A model generated the notes under the pieces. It saw only the letters and a program-made list of their open reading frames with translations, was not told the origin of the DNA and did not search any database. A program made the translations under genes and the position numbers. Source: Planctomycetota bacterium (GTDB lineage Bacteria; Planctomycetota; Planctomycetia; Pirellulales; Pirellulaceae). Taken from it: DNA of 18,491 nt. The number at the start of each line of letters is the position of its first letter. Positions within the stretch are counted from its first letter, which is position 1. The stretch is taken from positions 1 to 18,491 of the forward strand of contig JAJRVM010000138.1 in the NCBI GenBank assembly GCA_024277285.1, given 5' to 3'. Positions 1 through 7,505 of the stretch are shown piece after piece.

Positions 1-1
1 C

Positions 2-2359
2 GTCCTTGCCGTTGTCGATGCCGACGCCACGCTTGACCTGTCGTTTACACCAGACGCCTTTGGCGTTGCCAACTTGACCGTGCGCGCGACCGACCCTGCC
101 GGTTTGTTCGCGGAAGAAGCGTTTACCGTTACACTGGCCTCAGTCAATGATCTTCCCGTCGCTAACGACGACACGGGAGCGACGAGCGAAGAAACGGTTT
201 TGGATGTGGCCACCGCTGGTATTCTGACCAATGACGCCGACGTCGATAGCGGGGACACAAAAACCGTTGCGGCCGTCAACGGACTCGCCGCCAACGTTGG
301 CACGCAGATCACGCTCGGTTCGGGTGCCCTGCTGACGGTCAATGCCGATGGCGGCTACAGCTACGACCCCAACGGGCAATTCGAATCGCTTCAAGTCGGC
401 GTTTCGACCACGGACAGCTTCGAGTACACCGTCGCCGACAGCCAGGAGGCCACCGATACCGCGATGGTCACCGTTACGATTCAAGGTATTAACGACGCGC
501 CGGTCGCCAACGATGACACCGGCACAACAGACGAAGGCACCGTACTGACCGTGGCAACCGATGGCCTGTTGGCGGACGATACCGACGTCGACAATGGCGA
601 CACGAAAACCGTTGCCGAAGTAAACGGACTCGCGGCCAATGTCGGAACACAATTCACGCTTGCCTCTGGTGCGTTATTGACGGTCAATGCCGACGGCAGC
701 TACAGCTACGATCCCAACGGCAAGTTTGTTTCGCTGCAAGTTGGCGAATCGGCCACGGATCGATTTCAATACACCGTCGCCGACAGTCGGGGTGCCAGTG
801 ACACGACGACCGTCACGATTGTCGTCGTCGGTACCGGCTTGACGTTCGTCGTCAATACGTCGGGTGATGCCCCAGACTTGAGCCCGGGAGATGGGGTCAT
901 CGATACGGGGTTGGCCGGAGAGGTGACACTGCGGGCCGCGATTATGGAAGCGAACGCCTATTCCGGTGGTGATACGATACGATTCGATCCCAACCTGGCA
1001 GGTGACACGATTGGGCTACGGCAGGGATCCGCACTGCCGGCAATTACCGAAGCCTTGGTGATTACTGGTCTCGGTTCGGATTACTTGACCATCGATGGGC
1101 GAGGTCAAACAGGAATCTTTGTTGTCGATGCCGGTGTGGCCGTAGAGATTGCGGGCCTTACGTTGACCGGCGGAAATTCGTCAAGTTCCAGTGGTGGCGC
1201 CGTTGTCAATCGAGGTAATCTAACGATCCGCGACAGCGTGATCACGGAGAATGAAGCGGGCGGTGTGGGCGGAGCCATTTGGAGCGATGGAATCCTGACG
1301 GTAATTGGTACTGAGATTTCTAACAACACAGCCGCTGTCCTTGGGGGCGAAGGAGGCGGTGGCATTTACAATGACGGTGGAACGGTGGCCGTTGTCGGCA
1401 GCGTGGTATCTCAGAACACCGCGGGATCCTTGAACTCAGGACGTAGTGGCGGTGGCATTTTCAACAATGACGGTAGCCTGACGGTCGCCGATAGCACTAT
1501 TATAGGAAACCAAGCAAGTTTCAGCGGCGGAGGAATCTACAGTTATGGAGCGAACTCGGTTCTCGTCGTCCAGCGAAGTACGATTTCCGCAAACACTTCC
1601 GGCAATAGCGGTGGCGGAGTCGAATCGCGTGATGGCGTCGTCACGATCGATCAAAGCACGATCAGCGAAAACAACACCAATGGGGCCGCCGGAGGGATTG
1701 TGACTGGTGGCCAGTTGACGGTCACCAATAGCACAATTTCCAACAATACCGCATATAGTAATGCTGGCGGACTCATGGGAATTGGTGGTGCAACCATCGT
1801 TACCAGCAGCACGATTACGGGAAATCGAGCCGACCGAGACAACGCCGTCGTCGCTGCTGGTGGAGGTGTCCTGACCAACTCTGCCAATACCATCACGCTC
1901 CAGAATACGATCGTCAGCGGCAACTTTTTGGGCTCCGGCCAGCAAGCTGTTAGCGATGACATTTATGGGTCGCTAACAACCAACAGTTCCTTCAACCTCA
2001 TAGGCGACTCAGCAACTGCCGGTGGTTTAGTCGATGGCGTCAATGACAACCTCGTCGGGATCGATCCCATCTTGGGACCACTGCAAGACAATGGCGGCGC
2101 AACCCTAACGCATGCATTATTGCCTGGCAGTCCCGCGTTGGACGCGGGAAGCAGTTTTGGCCTGACCACCGATCAACGCGGTGGCAACCGCGCGGCTGAT
2201 TTACGATCTTGGCATTCAAGACAGTCAATTCCTCAGCAACGCCGCAGGCGGAGCCGGTGCCGATGGCGGTGCTATCTTGAGTGTCGGGGGATCAACAACG
2301 ATCGAACGGACGTCGCTTCTTTTCAACGCAGCGGAGGGAGATGGCGGCGCCATCTATAG
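2..2359 (+). CDS. Giant secreted adhesin-like protein, N-terminal part (partial at window edge, frame broken at 3' end)
   Basis: The reading frame is open from the window edge, so the true start lies upstream. It begins inside a cadherin-like domain, then carries two tandem VCBS/cadherin-like repeats of 115 residues (146-490 and 491-835), each opening with a ND-PVANDDTG motif. Next comes a CSLREA-like segment (EVTLRAAIMEAN, about 920-955). A long Gly/Asn/Ser-rich parallel beta-helix follows, with recurrent GGGI and STISNNT-type rungs, ending in the TTDQRGGNR motif typical of choice-of-anchor Q proteins near 2166-2192. The normal DIGAFE continuation is missing. From about 2193 the frame reads Arg-rich nonsense to a stop at 2357-2359, while beta-helix coding resumes in another frame. 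Such proteins are exported and act at the cell surface; adhesion or carbohydrate binding is inferred. The family call is strong and the exact function unknown. Confidence 0.85.
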   Translation, partial: VLAVVDADATLDLSFTPDAFGVANLTVRATDPAGLFAEEAFTVTLASVNDLPVANDDTGATSEETVLDVATAGILTNDADVDSGDTKTVAAVNGLAANVGTQITLGSGALLTVNADGGYSYDPNGQFESLQVGVSTTDSFEYTVADSQEATDTAMVTVTIQGINDAPVANDDTGTTDEGTVLTVATDGLLADDTDVDNGDTKTVAEVNGLAANVGTQFTLASGALLTVNADGSYSYDPNGKFVSLQVGESATDRFQYTVADSRGASDTTTVTIVVVGTGLTFVVNTSGDAPDLSPGDGVIDTGLAGEVTLRAAIMEANAYSGGDTIRFDPNLAGDTIGLRQGSALPAITEALVITGLGSDYLTIDGRGQTGIFVVDAGVAVEIAGLTLTGGNSSSSSGGAVVNRGNLTIRDSVITENEAGGVGGAIWSDGILTVIGTEISNNTAAVLGGEGGGGIYNDGGTVAVVGSVVSQNTAGSLNSGRSGGGIFNNDGSLTVADSTIIGNQASFSGGGIYSYGANSVLVVQRSTISANTSGNSGGGVESRDGVVTIDQSTISENNTNGAAGGIVTGGQLTVTNSTISNNTAYSNAGGLMGIGGATIVTSSTITGNRADRDNAVVAAGGGVLTNSANTITLQNTIVSGNFLGSGQQAVSDDIYGSLTTNSSFNLIGDSATAGGLVDGVNDNLVGIDPILGPLQDNGGATLTHALLPGSPALDAGSSFGLTTDQRGGNRAADLRSWHSRQSIPQQRRRRSRCRWRCYLECRGINNDRTDVASFQRSGGRWRRHL
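146..835 (+). repeat. Two in-frame tandem 345-bp repeats encoding VCBS/cadherin-like domains
   Basis: Unit 1 spans 146-490 and unit 2 spans 491-835, each 115 codons. The encoded units share long identical runs, including NGLAANVGTQ, SGALLTVNADG and YSYDPNG. The repeats lie within the adhesin coding region, and further units may lie upstream of the window edge. Confidence 0.85.
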
Positions 2360-5300
2360 CGCCAACAACGCGTTAACCGTCAACGATACGACCATCGGCT
2401 GGAATAACGCTGGCCAGGGTGGTGGCGGAGTTTATCAGAGTGGAAACTTTACCGCCAGTTTCAGTAACACGACGATCTCGAACAATAGGGCCGATGGCGA
2501 CGGGGGGGCCGTGAAGATATCAAACGGACGCGTGAGAATGAACCACGTTACCGTGAACGCGAACCGCAGCGATTTGGATGAAGATGGCAGCGGGGCCGGA
2601 GGCGGAATACATATCGTGTCGACCAACGATGTGCAAATCCGCAACACGATTGTGGCGGGCAATTTCAAAGGACGCGACTTCTCCATTCCAAGTGACGTCA
2701 GTGGCGTGCTGGCTGTGTCGAGCGGTTACAACTTGATCGGTAATGGTGGCAGCGGCGGCCTGGTCGACGGTGTCTCTGGAAACATCGTCGGCGCCGATCC
2801 ACTGCTCGGTCGGCTCGTCGACAACGGTGGCGCAATTCGAACGCAAGCGATTCCACCGAACAGCCCGGCAGTTGACGCCGCCGACAACGCGACTTCGCTG
2901 TCCCGCGACCAACGCGGCGTTCGACGTCCTCTGGACGGTGACTCGAATGGTGTGGCGGTTGCGGATATTGGCGCGTTCGAGCTTGCGAATCGAACACCTG
3001 TGCTCGCGAATATCGACGATAAATCGATTGATGAAGGCAGCTTACTGGAATTTACGGTGACGGCGACGGACGTCGATTCGGCCGATCAGCTTGCTTTCAG
3101 TCTTGATTTTGGTGCGCCCGAAGGCGCTACGATCGACGCGAACACGGGGCTATTCTCCTGGACGCCCGCGGAAGCCCAAGGTCCCGCAACATTTGCCATC
3201 ACGATCCGGGTGACCGACGACGGCGCCCCGCCGCTGAGCGATCTGCAAACCATTTCGGTCACCGTGAACGAAATCAATCAAGCCCCCGTCTTGGCGACGA
3301 TCAATGACGTGACAATCAATGTTGGCACTGAGTTACAGTTGACGGCCACGGCAACCGACGCGGATCTGCCGGCCAATACACTTACCTTCAGCCTCGATGC
3401 CGGCGCGCCGCAGGGAGCCACCATCGACGGAAGCACTGGTTTGTTTACGTGGATACCGACTGCGGCCCAAAGCGGACTCGTTCCAATTACCGTTCGCGTT
3501 GACGACCAAGATGGCGCGTCGGCCACCACGTCGTTCCAAGTGACGGTAAACAACGCGGTGCCAACCGCTGCGTTGTCTGGCCCGGCAGCAGCCATCGAGA
3601 ATCAACATGTCACGTTCGCGCTCTCGGCTACCGATCCAGACCCAACCACGCAGGCGGCTGGATTTATTTATGACGTCACTTTCGGTGACGGCACAAGCAC
3701 GCAGGTAGCAAGGACGTCTGGTAACGCGACCGGTGTCGCTGTGACTCACCTGTACGCGACTCCCGGCGCTTACACGATTTCAGTGACGGCAACCAACGTG
3801 AATGACGTTACGAGTGCGGTCGCGACCGGCACCGTGAGTGTTGCGGCCGTCGCGCCATCCGCATTGCAAGATGTCGTGGATGCGATTATCGACACCGGAA
3901 CGGCCCAGCCCATGGTCGAGGTGACGACAGCAGACGAGACCGACCTGGTGGCCGTAATCACCGCGATTGAGAGCCTGACGCTTGATCTCGCTCCAGCGGA
4001 CCCGCCGATGGAAATCGTCTTGGACATCGGCGGTGAGACCTACACAGGGAAAGAAATTGCCGTTCCCGCCGGTGTGGTCGTCACGTTCAAGAATGGAACT
4101 CTGACCGGCGCCTCGCCCGCCTTGACCGTGGTCAACGGCACGGTCATCGCCGAAAACGTGTCGTTCGTCAACTCGACTGCCACTCCAACGATCTTGGTCT
4201 TAGCCGGCCAGCTGGTCCTACGCGACAGCGTGGTTCACGAAACGGATGGCGGGGACGATGCGGCGATCGAGAACGTTGCCGGCACAGTCGACCTGGGGAC
4301 CGTCAGCGACCTGGGCGCCAATACGTTCATTGTGCACGGCGCGGGGCAGGCAATCCGAAACGAGAGTGTGAATGCAGTCTCGGCCGTGGGTAATACGTTT
4401 CAAGTCGATGGCAACACGTTGACGTCTGGATTCAGAATCGAAGACGTTGTGTACCATGCCCTCGATGCCGCCGATTCTGGCTTGGTCACGTGGCAGGCAG
4501 GTCAGGTCTACGTTACGGCCGACAACTTGCCAGTCCAGCGAGGTGTCGATGTGGTGCCGGCTGGCGGCACGGTGCAGGTCGAGGCTGGGATCGACGACGA
4601 CTATGATGCCGGGGCAAAACTGCTGACGGTCGCTTACGAAGGTGGCCCCACTCTGACCGCCCAAATGAACCCATTCGACGCCAACTTGCTTGAAATCGTT
4701 GTTGTCGGTACGGAGCAACGCGACAGAATCGTTATCAAACAGGGCGACGTCGCCGGCGCGATTGAAGTGTTATTCAAAGAGAAGCGGCGCGGCAAGTTCA
4801 AGGTAAGGAATGAACACGGCCCGACCGTCGACCGTGTCGTCGTGTTCGGTCTAGGGGGGAATGACGATATCAAAGTCCGCAAGAACGTTGGCCCGATCAC
4901 TGCCGAACTCTATGGCGGTGACGGCAACGATAAGCTGCGAGGTGGCGAGGGCGACGACTACCTGTCAGGGGGAGACGGCGACGACATTTTAAGTGGCAAA
5001 GGTGGCCGAGATGTGATGATCGGGGGCGCTGGAAGAGACAGGATCGATGGTGGCGGTGAAGACGATATTCTGGTCGGTGGTATCTATGTCGAATCTGAGA
5101 ACCGAGCAGCGGTGAATGCGATCATGGCGGAGTGGTCGCGCAAAGATATCGACTATGCCGCGCGCGTTGATAATATCTTGAACGGCGGCGGACTCAATGG
5201 CGATTTCTTATTCACCGCTGCGACAATTCTGGATGACCACGCGAAGGACAAGTTGCGCGGCAGGACGGGCCTCGATTGGTTCCTGGCCGATGATGACGAT

Positions 5301-5369
5301 GCCAGGACCGATCAAAAGCTGAGTGAGTTGCTCACGCTCGTCGAATTGGATTTCGTCAACAGTGACTGA
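2181..5369 (+). CDS. Giant secreted adhesin-like protein, C-terminal part: beta-helix, Ig/PKD-like domains, RTX repeats
   Basis: This is the second half of the broken gene, in a different frame; the GTG at 2181 is only a nominal first codon. Domain order, by residue from 2181: beta-helix rungs about 5-235; the choice-of-anchor Q motif DQRGVRRPLDGD...DIGAFE at 243-267; two putative Ig/cadherin-like domains (GAPEGATID...GLFSWTP and GAPQGATID...GLFTWIP) about 272-457; a PKD-like domain about 460-555 (FGDGTSTQ); a second beta-helix-like region about 570-760. Near 890-970 it has glycine/aspartate RTX nonapeptides (GGDGNDKLRGGEGDDYLSGG), which bind calcium. The C-terminal tail, NGDFLFTAATILDDHAKDKL, resembles that of planctomycete RTX-like proteins as I recall them. 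The protein ends at TGA 5367-5369. RTX tails usually fold and bind calcium after secretion, so a surface role is likely. No second gene follows closely. Confidence 0.85.
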   Translation: MATARLIYDLGIQDSQFLSNAAGGAGADGGAILSVGGSTTIERTSLLFNAAEGDGGAIYSANNALTVNDTTIGWNNAGQGGGGVYQSGNFTASFSNTTISNNRADGDGGAVKISNGRVRMNHVTVNANRSDLDEDGSGAGGGIHIVSTNDVQIRNTIVAGNFKGRDFSIPSDVSGVLAVSSGYNLIGNGGSGGLVDGVSGNIVGADPLLGRLVDNGGAIRTQAIPPNSPAVDAADNATSLSRDQRGVRRPLDGDSNGVAVADIGAFELANRTPVLANIDDKSIDEGSLLEFTVTATDVDSADQLAFSLDFGAPEGATIDANTGLFSWTPAEAQGPATFAITIRVTDDGAPPLSDLQTISVTVNEINQAPVLATINDVTINVGTELQLTATATDADLPANTLTFSLDAGAPQGATIDGSTGLFTWIPTAAQSGLVPITVRVDDQDGASATTSFQVTVNNAVPTAALSGPAAAIENQHVTFALSATDPDPTTQAAGFIYDVTFGDGTSTQVARTSGNATGVAVTHLYATPGAYTISVTATNVNDVTSAVATGTVSVAAVAPSALQDVVDAIIDTGTAQPMVEVTTADETDLVAVITAIESLTLDLAPADPPMEIVLDIGGETYTGKEIAVPAGVVVTFKNGTLTGASPALTVVNGTVIAENVSFVNSTATPTILVLAGQLVLRDSVVHETDGGDDAAIENVAGTVDLGTVSDLGANTFIVHGAGQAIRNESVNAVSAVGNTFQVDGNTLTSGFRIEDVVYHALDAADSGLVTWQAGQVYVTADNLPVQRGVDVVPAGGTVQVEAGIDDDYDAGAKLLTVAYEGGPTLTAQMNPFDANLLEIVVVGTEQRDRIVIKQGDVAGAIEVLFKEKRRGKFKVRNEHGPTVDRVVVFGLGGNDDIKVRKNVGPITAELYGGDGNDKLRGGEGDDYLSGGDGDDILSGKGGRDVMIGGAGRDRIDGGGEDDILVGGIYVESENRAAVNAIMAEWSRKDIDYAARVDNILNGGGLNGDFLFTAATILDDHAKDKLRGRTGLDWFLADDDDARTDQKLSELLTLVELDFVNSD

Positions 5370-5659
5370 TCCGCAATGTGCTTGGACCGATTCTGGTGTG
5401 CCACTGCCTCCACGCAGTACCAAGAACAATGGTCTCCTATTAGGTACATCACCAAACGGATGCAAAACCCCGCACGGAATCCAGAAAAATCCTCCGAAAT
5501 CAGACTGTCTGACATCACACGATGCCCACCGCGCGTCCGTGCCACTGCTCATTTCGTACGTTTGCTAACGGCAGACACCCCAACAAAGTCATAAATCGAC
5601 GCGCACACCAAGTTGAGCAGTGTGAAGCGTCGATCGAGCTGCAAGATGGGGAGTCGCAA

Positions 5660-5890
5660 GACGGTTCGCACTGCGTGCCCACTGCGGCGGTGTGGTGGAT
5701 GAGTGGGGCGGCGGTGCCAGATCGATTGGGATCGTGGATTCGTTTGCGCATGCAGTGGCACACACGTCCCATTGGAAACCGGGTTGACGGTTCGCACTGC
5801 GTGCCCGGCGTGGCGGTGTGAGGGATGAGTGGGGCGGCGGTGCCAGATCGATCAGGATCGTGGATTCGTTTGCGCATGCAGTGGCACACG
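5660..5890. repeat. Two-copy direct tandem repeat, period 126 bp
   Basis: Copy 1 is 5660-5766 and copy 2 is 5786-5890. Both open with gacggttcgcactgcgtgcc and end in a block containing ttcgtttgcgcatgcagtgg. They differ by a handful of substitutions near 5681-5697 and 5725-5726, plus a 2-bp CA difference at the end. The 19-bp linker is unique. No coding or mobile function is evident, and the block looks like an intergenic repeat family. Confidence 0.9.
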
Positions 5891-5898
5891 AAGTCAGA

Positions 5899-5945
5899 CC
5901 TCAATGCTTGTTCGCTCGGTTGTTCTTCCCTCAACGCTTGTTCCG
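5899..5945. repeat. Short direct repeat, exactly 30 bp apart, upstream of the DUF1080 promoter
   Basis: cctcaatgcttgttcgc at 5899-5915 recurs as cctcaacgcttgttccg at 5929-5945. The second copy covers the -35 position of the candidate promoter at 5941-5969. A spacing of about three helical turns suits two molecules of a regulator on one DNA face. The regulatory role is inferred. Confidence 0.55.
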
Positions 5946-5969
5946 GACCGTTGGGGTTTGCTCTATAAT
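5941..5969 (+). promoter_or_regulatory. Candidate sigma-70-type promoter for the DUF1080 gene
   Basis: A perfect TATAAT lies at 5964-5969. With 17-bp spacing the -35 would be TTCCGG (5941-5946), a weak match. TTGTTC at 5938-5943 is a better hexamer but sits 20 bp away. The predicted start near 5976 leaves a leader of about 70 nt before the ATG at 6048. A weak -35 overlapped by a direct repeat suggests dependence on an activator. Confidence 0.4.
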
Positions 5970-6047
5970 GTTGCTGCCGTTGGAGGATTGCTCCTCGCGT
6001 CAGCACCGCCCCACGTTCGGGTATCGCCACAAGAAAACGAGGTCACC

Positions 6048-6881
6048 ATGAAACGCATCGCTCTCTCGCTGCTTCTGCTCGTTGTCATCATCCCGATCCA
6101 TGCCTGGGCCGATGTCGAGCAGGTCGACATGCCCACGGCCAAGCAACTCAAAGAAAAGGGATTTCGGTCGCTCTTCAATGGCAAGGACTTTACGGGCTGG
6201 AAAGTACCTGAAGGGGACAACGGCCACTGGAAGGTTATTGATGGTGTCATTGATTGCGACGCTAGTTCCGAGGCGAAAGGGAACAAGAGCCTGTTCACCG
6301 AAGAAGAGTTCGGCGACTATACGATCTACTTGGAATGGCGTTTCAAACGCACATCGGGTCTCTATGCCATGCCAACGATCCTGCCCGATGGCAGCTACAA
6401 GCTTGACGCGGATGGAAAACGGATTGTCACGCCAACTCCCAACGCCGATTCAGGGCTGTTGTTTCGACCGGGCCATCAGGCGAACCTCTGGTGTTGGGCG
6501 TGCGGTTCGGGCGAATTGTGGGCCGTGCGTAACAACCAGAATGCCACGCCTCAACAGCGCGCCGCGGCGGTGCCAAAAGTGCACGCCGACAAGCCGGTGG
6601 GCCAATGGAATCGTATGATGGCCCGTGTTGTCGGTGATCGGGTTACCATTGTGCTCAATGGCAAGAAAGTGATTGACAATGCCGAACTGCCAGGTCTCGA
6701 ACAAACGCGCGGGGCGATCGGTCTACAACATCATGGCGGTCCGCTGTCAGCCAAGAGAGTTGAATCGATGCGCAAGCGTGGGATGACCATCGCCGATCCG
6801 CCAATGTCGCCTGCTTCGAGCCTCATTCAGTTTCGCAACATCTATATTAAGTCGATCCGAGACAGTGCGCCAAACGAATGA
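6048..6881 (+). CDS. Secreted DUF1080 (3-keto-disaccharide hydrolase-like) protein
   Basis: 277 residues. The ATG at 6048 is chosen over upstream codons of the same open frame because GAGG (6039-6042) precedes it and a clear Sec signal peptide follows (MKRIALSLLLLVVIIPIHAWA, cleavage about residue 21). The remainder is one concanavalin-like DUF1080 domain: FNGKDFTGWK at 43-52, GHWKVIDGVIDC about 59-70, SGLLFR at 135-140, WNRMMARVVGDRVTIVLNGK at 187-206, GAIGLQHHGG at 222-231 and the closing FRNIYIK at 262-268. The stretch between GLQHHGG and FRNIYIK is about 30 residues longer than in short family members. Proteins of this family are linked to hydrolysis of 3-keto glycosides made by Gfo/Idh/MocA enzymes. 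The gene stands alone, with its own likely promoter. Enzyme activity and substrate are inferred. Confidence 0.9.
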   Translation: MKRIALSLLLLVVIIPIHAWADVEQVDMPTAKQLKEKGFRSLFNGKDFTGWKVPEGDNGHWKVIDGVIDCDASSEAKGNKSLFTEEEFGDYTIYLEWRFKRTSGLYAMPTILPDGSYKLDADGKRIVTPTPNADSGLLFRPGHQANLWCWACGSGELWAVRNNQNATPQQRAAAVPKVHADKPVGQWNRMMARVVGDRVTIVLNGKKVIDNAELPGLEQTRGAIGLQHHGGPLSAKRVESMRKRGMTIADPPMSPASSLIQFRNIYIKSIRDSAPNE

Positions 6882-7116
6882 AGGACATGGAAACTGTGAC
6901 TGACGGGAATACGCGCGCGGCGTTCTATGACAAGTCCGCTTCGCGACAAAAGACGCCGTGCTAATTTCCAAGCAACGTGATGTGTGGCAGTGGGATGAAG
7001 CAGCCCATCACGCGAAGACGCGTGCCAGTGTCGCGGAAGCCGCCAAAGTCCCGAAATGAAGTCAAGTACGGGTTTGTTGGAGTGCTGAATCTTGGCGGTC
7101 ACGATTGCGGGCGTTT

Positions 7117-7467
7117 TCACTCCGTTGTTTTTCGCAAATATTCCTTGAGAGCTTCTATTACTCGCTCCGTTTCATGTTGCACCTTGTCGACGGCGGCCTG
7201 CAGATTGGCCAATTGCTCCTCACGCCCCATCATTTCCAGTTCGCGTGCGGCGCTCTCCGCGCGGTTGGCGTAGAAATTGCCCAGCACGCCCTTGAGTGTA
7301 TGCGCTGGTCGGACCAAGGCGGCCGCGTCGCCCGCAGCGGCCGCTACGCGAATTTGCTCAAGTAACGCCGGACTATCCTCGTTCAGCATGCCAACGATGT
7401 CCTCGAGGAACTCAAGGTCATCGTCGACATGGTCCATGAGGGCCTTTTCGTCAAAAACATCAGACAT
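7117..7467 (-). CDS. Histidine phosphotransfer (HPt) domain protein
   Basis: 116 residues, all one HPt four-helix domain. The phosphorylatable histidine is His56 in AHTLKGVLGNFYA. The ATG at 7467 is supported by AGGAG (7477-7473 on the minus strand) five bases upstream. The gene starts 38 bp after the stop of the hybrid kinase on the same strand, so the two are probably co-transcribed. The kinase ends in two receiver domains and has no HPt of its own, so this protein is the obvious next carrier. It would take phosphate from a kinase receiver aspartate and pass it to a response regulator. No such regulator with an output domain lies in the window. It is soluble, with no signal peptide. Confidence 0.92.
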   Translation of the reverse strand: MSDVFDEKALMDHVDDDLEFLEDIVGMLNEDSPALLEQIRVAAAAGDAAALVRPAHTLKGVLGNFYANRAESAARELEMMGREEQLANLQAAVDKVQHETERVIEALKEYLRKTTE

Positions 7468-7505
7468 GGTAGCTCCTGCTGCGCTGTCTCTTGCGACGCT
7501 GCCTC

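Larger units (their letters stand above)
5370..6047. other. Gene-free region between adhesin and DUF1080 genes
   Basis: No convincing gene is seen in these 678 bases. The region holds a two-copy 126-bp-period tandem repeat (5660-5890), a 30-bp-spaced direct repeat (5899-5945) and a consensus-like -10 box (5964-5969) serving the next gene. A 171-codon open frame on the minus strand (6030-5515) runs through the tandem repeats only because the 126-bp period is divisible by three. I do not call it a gene. Confidence 0.7.

Noticed and set aside
5660..5890. CRISPR-like array
   Set aside because: There are only two copies, of about 106 bp with a 19-bp linker. Unit length and number do not fit a CRISPR array, and no cas gene is present.
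5515..6030. 171-codon minus-strand frame with a repeated CHCMRKRIHDP peptide
   Set aside because: The frame stays open because the DNA repeat period is 126 bp. It has no ribosome binding site, matches no known family and overlaps the DUF1080 promoter.
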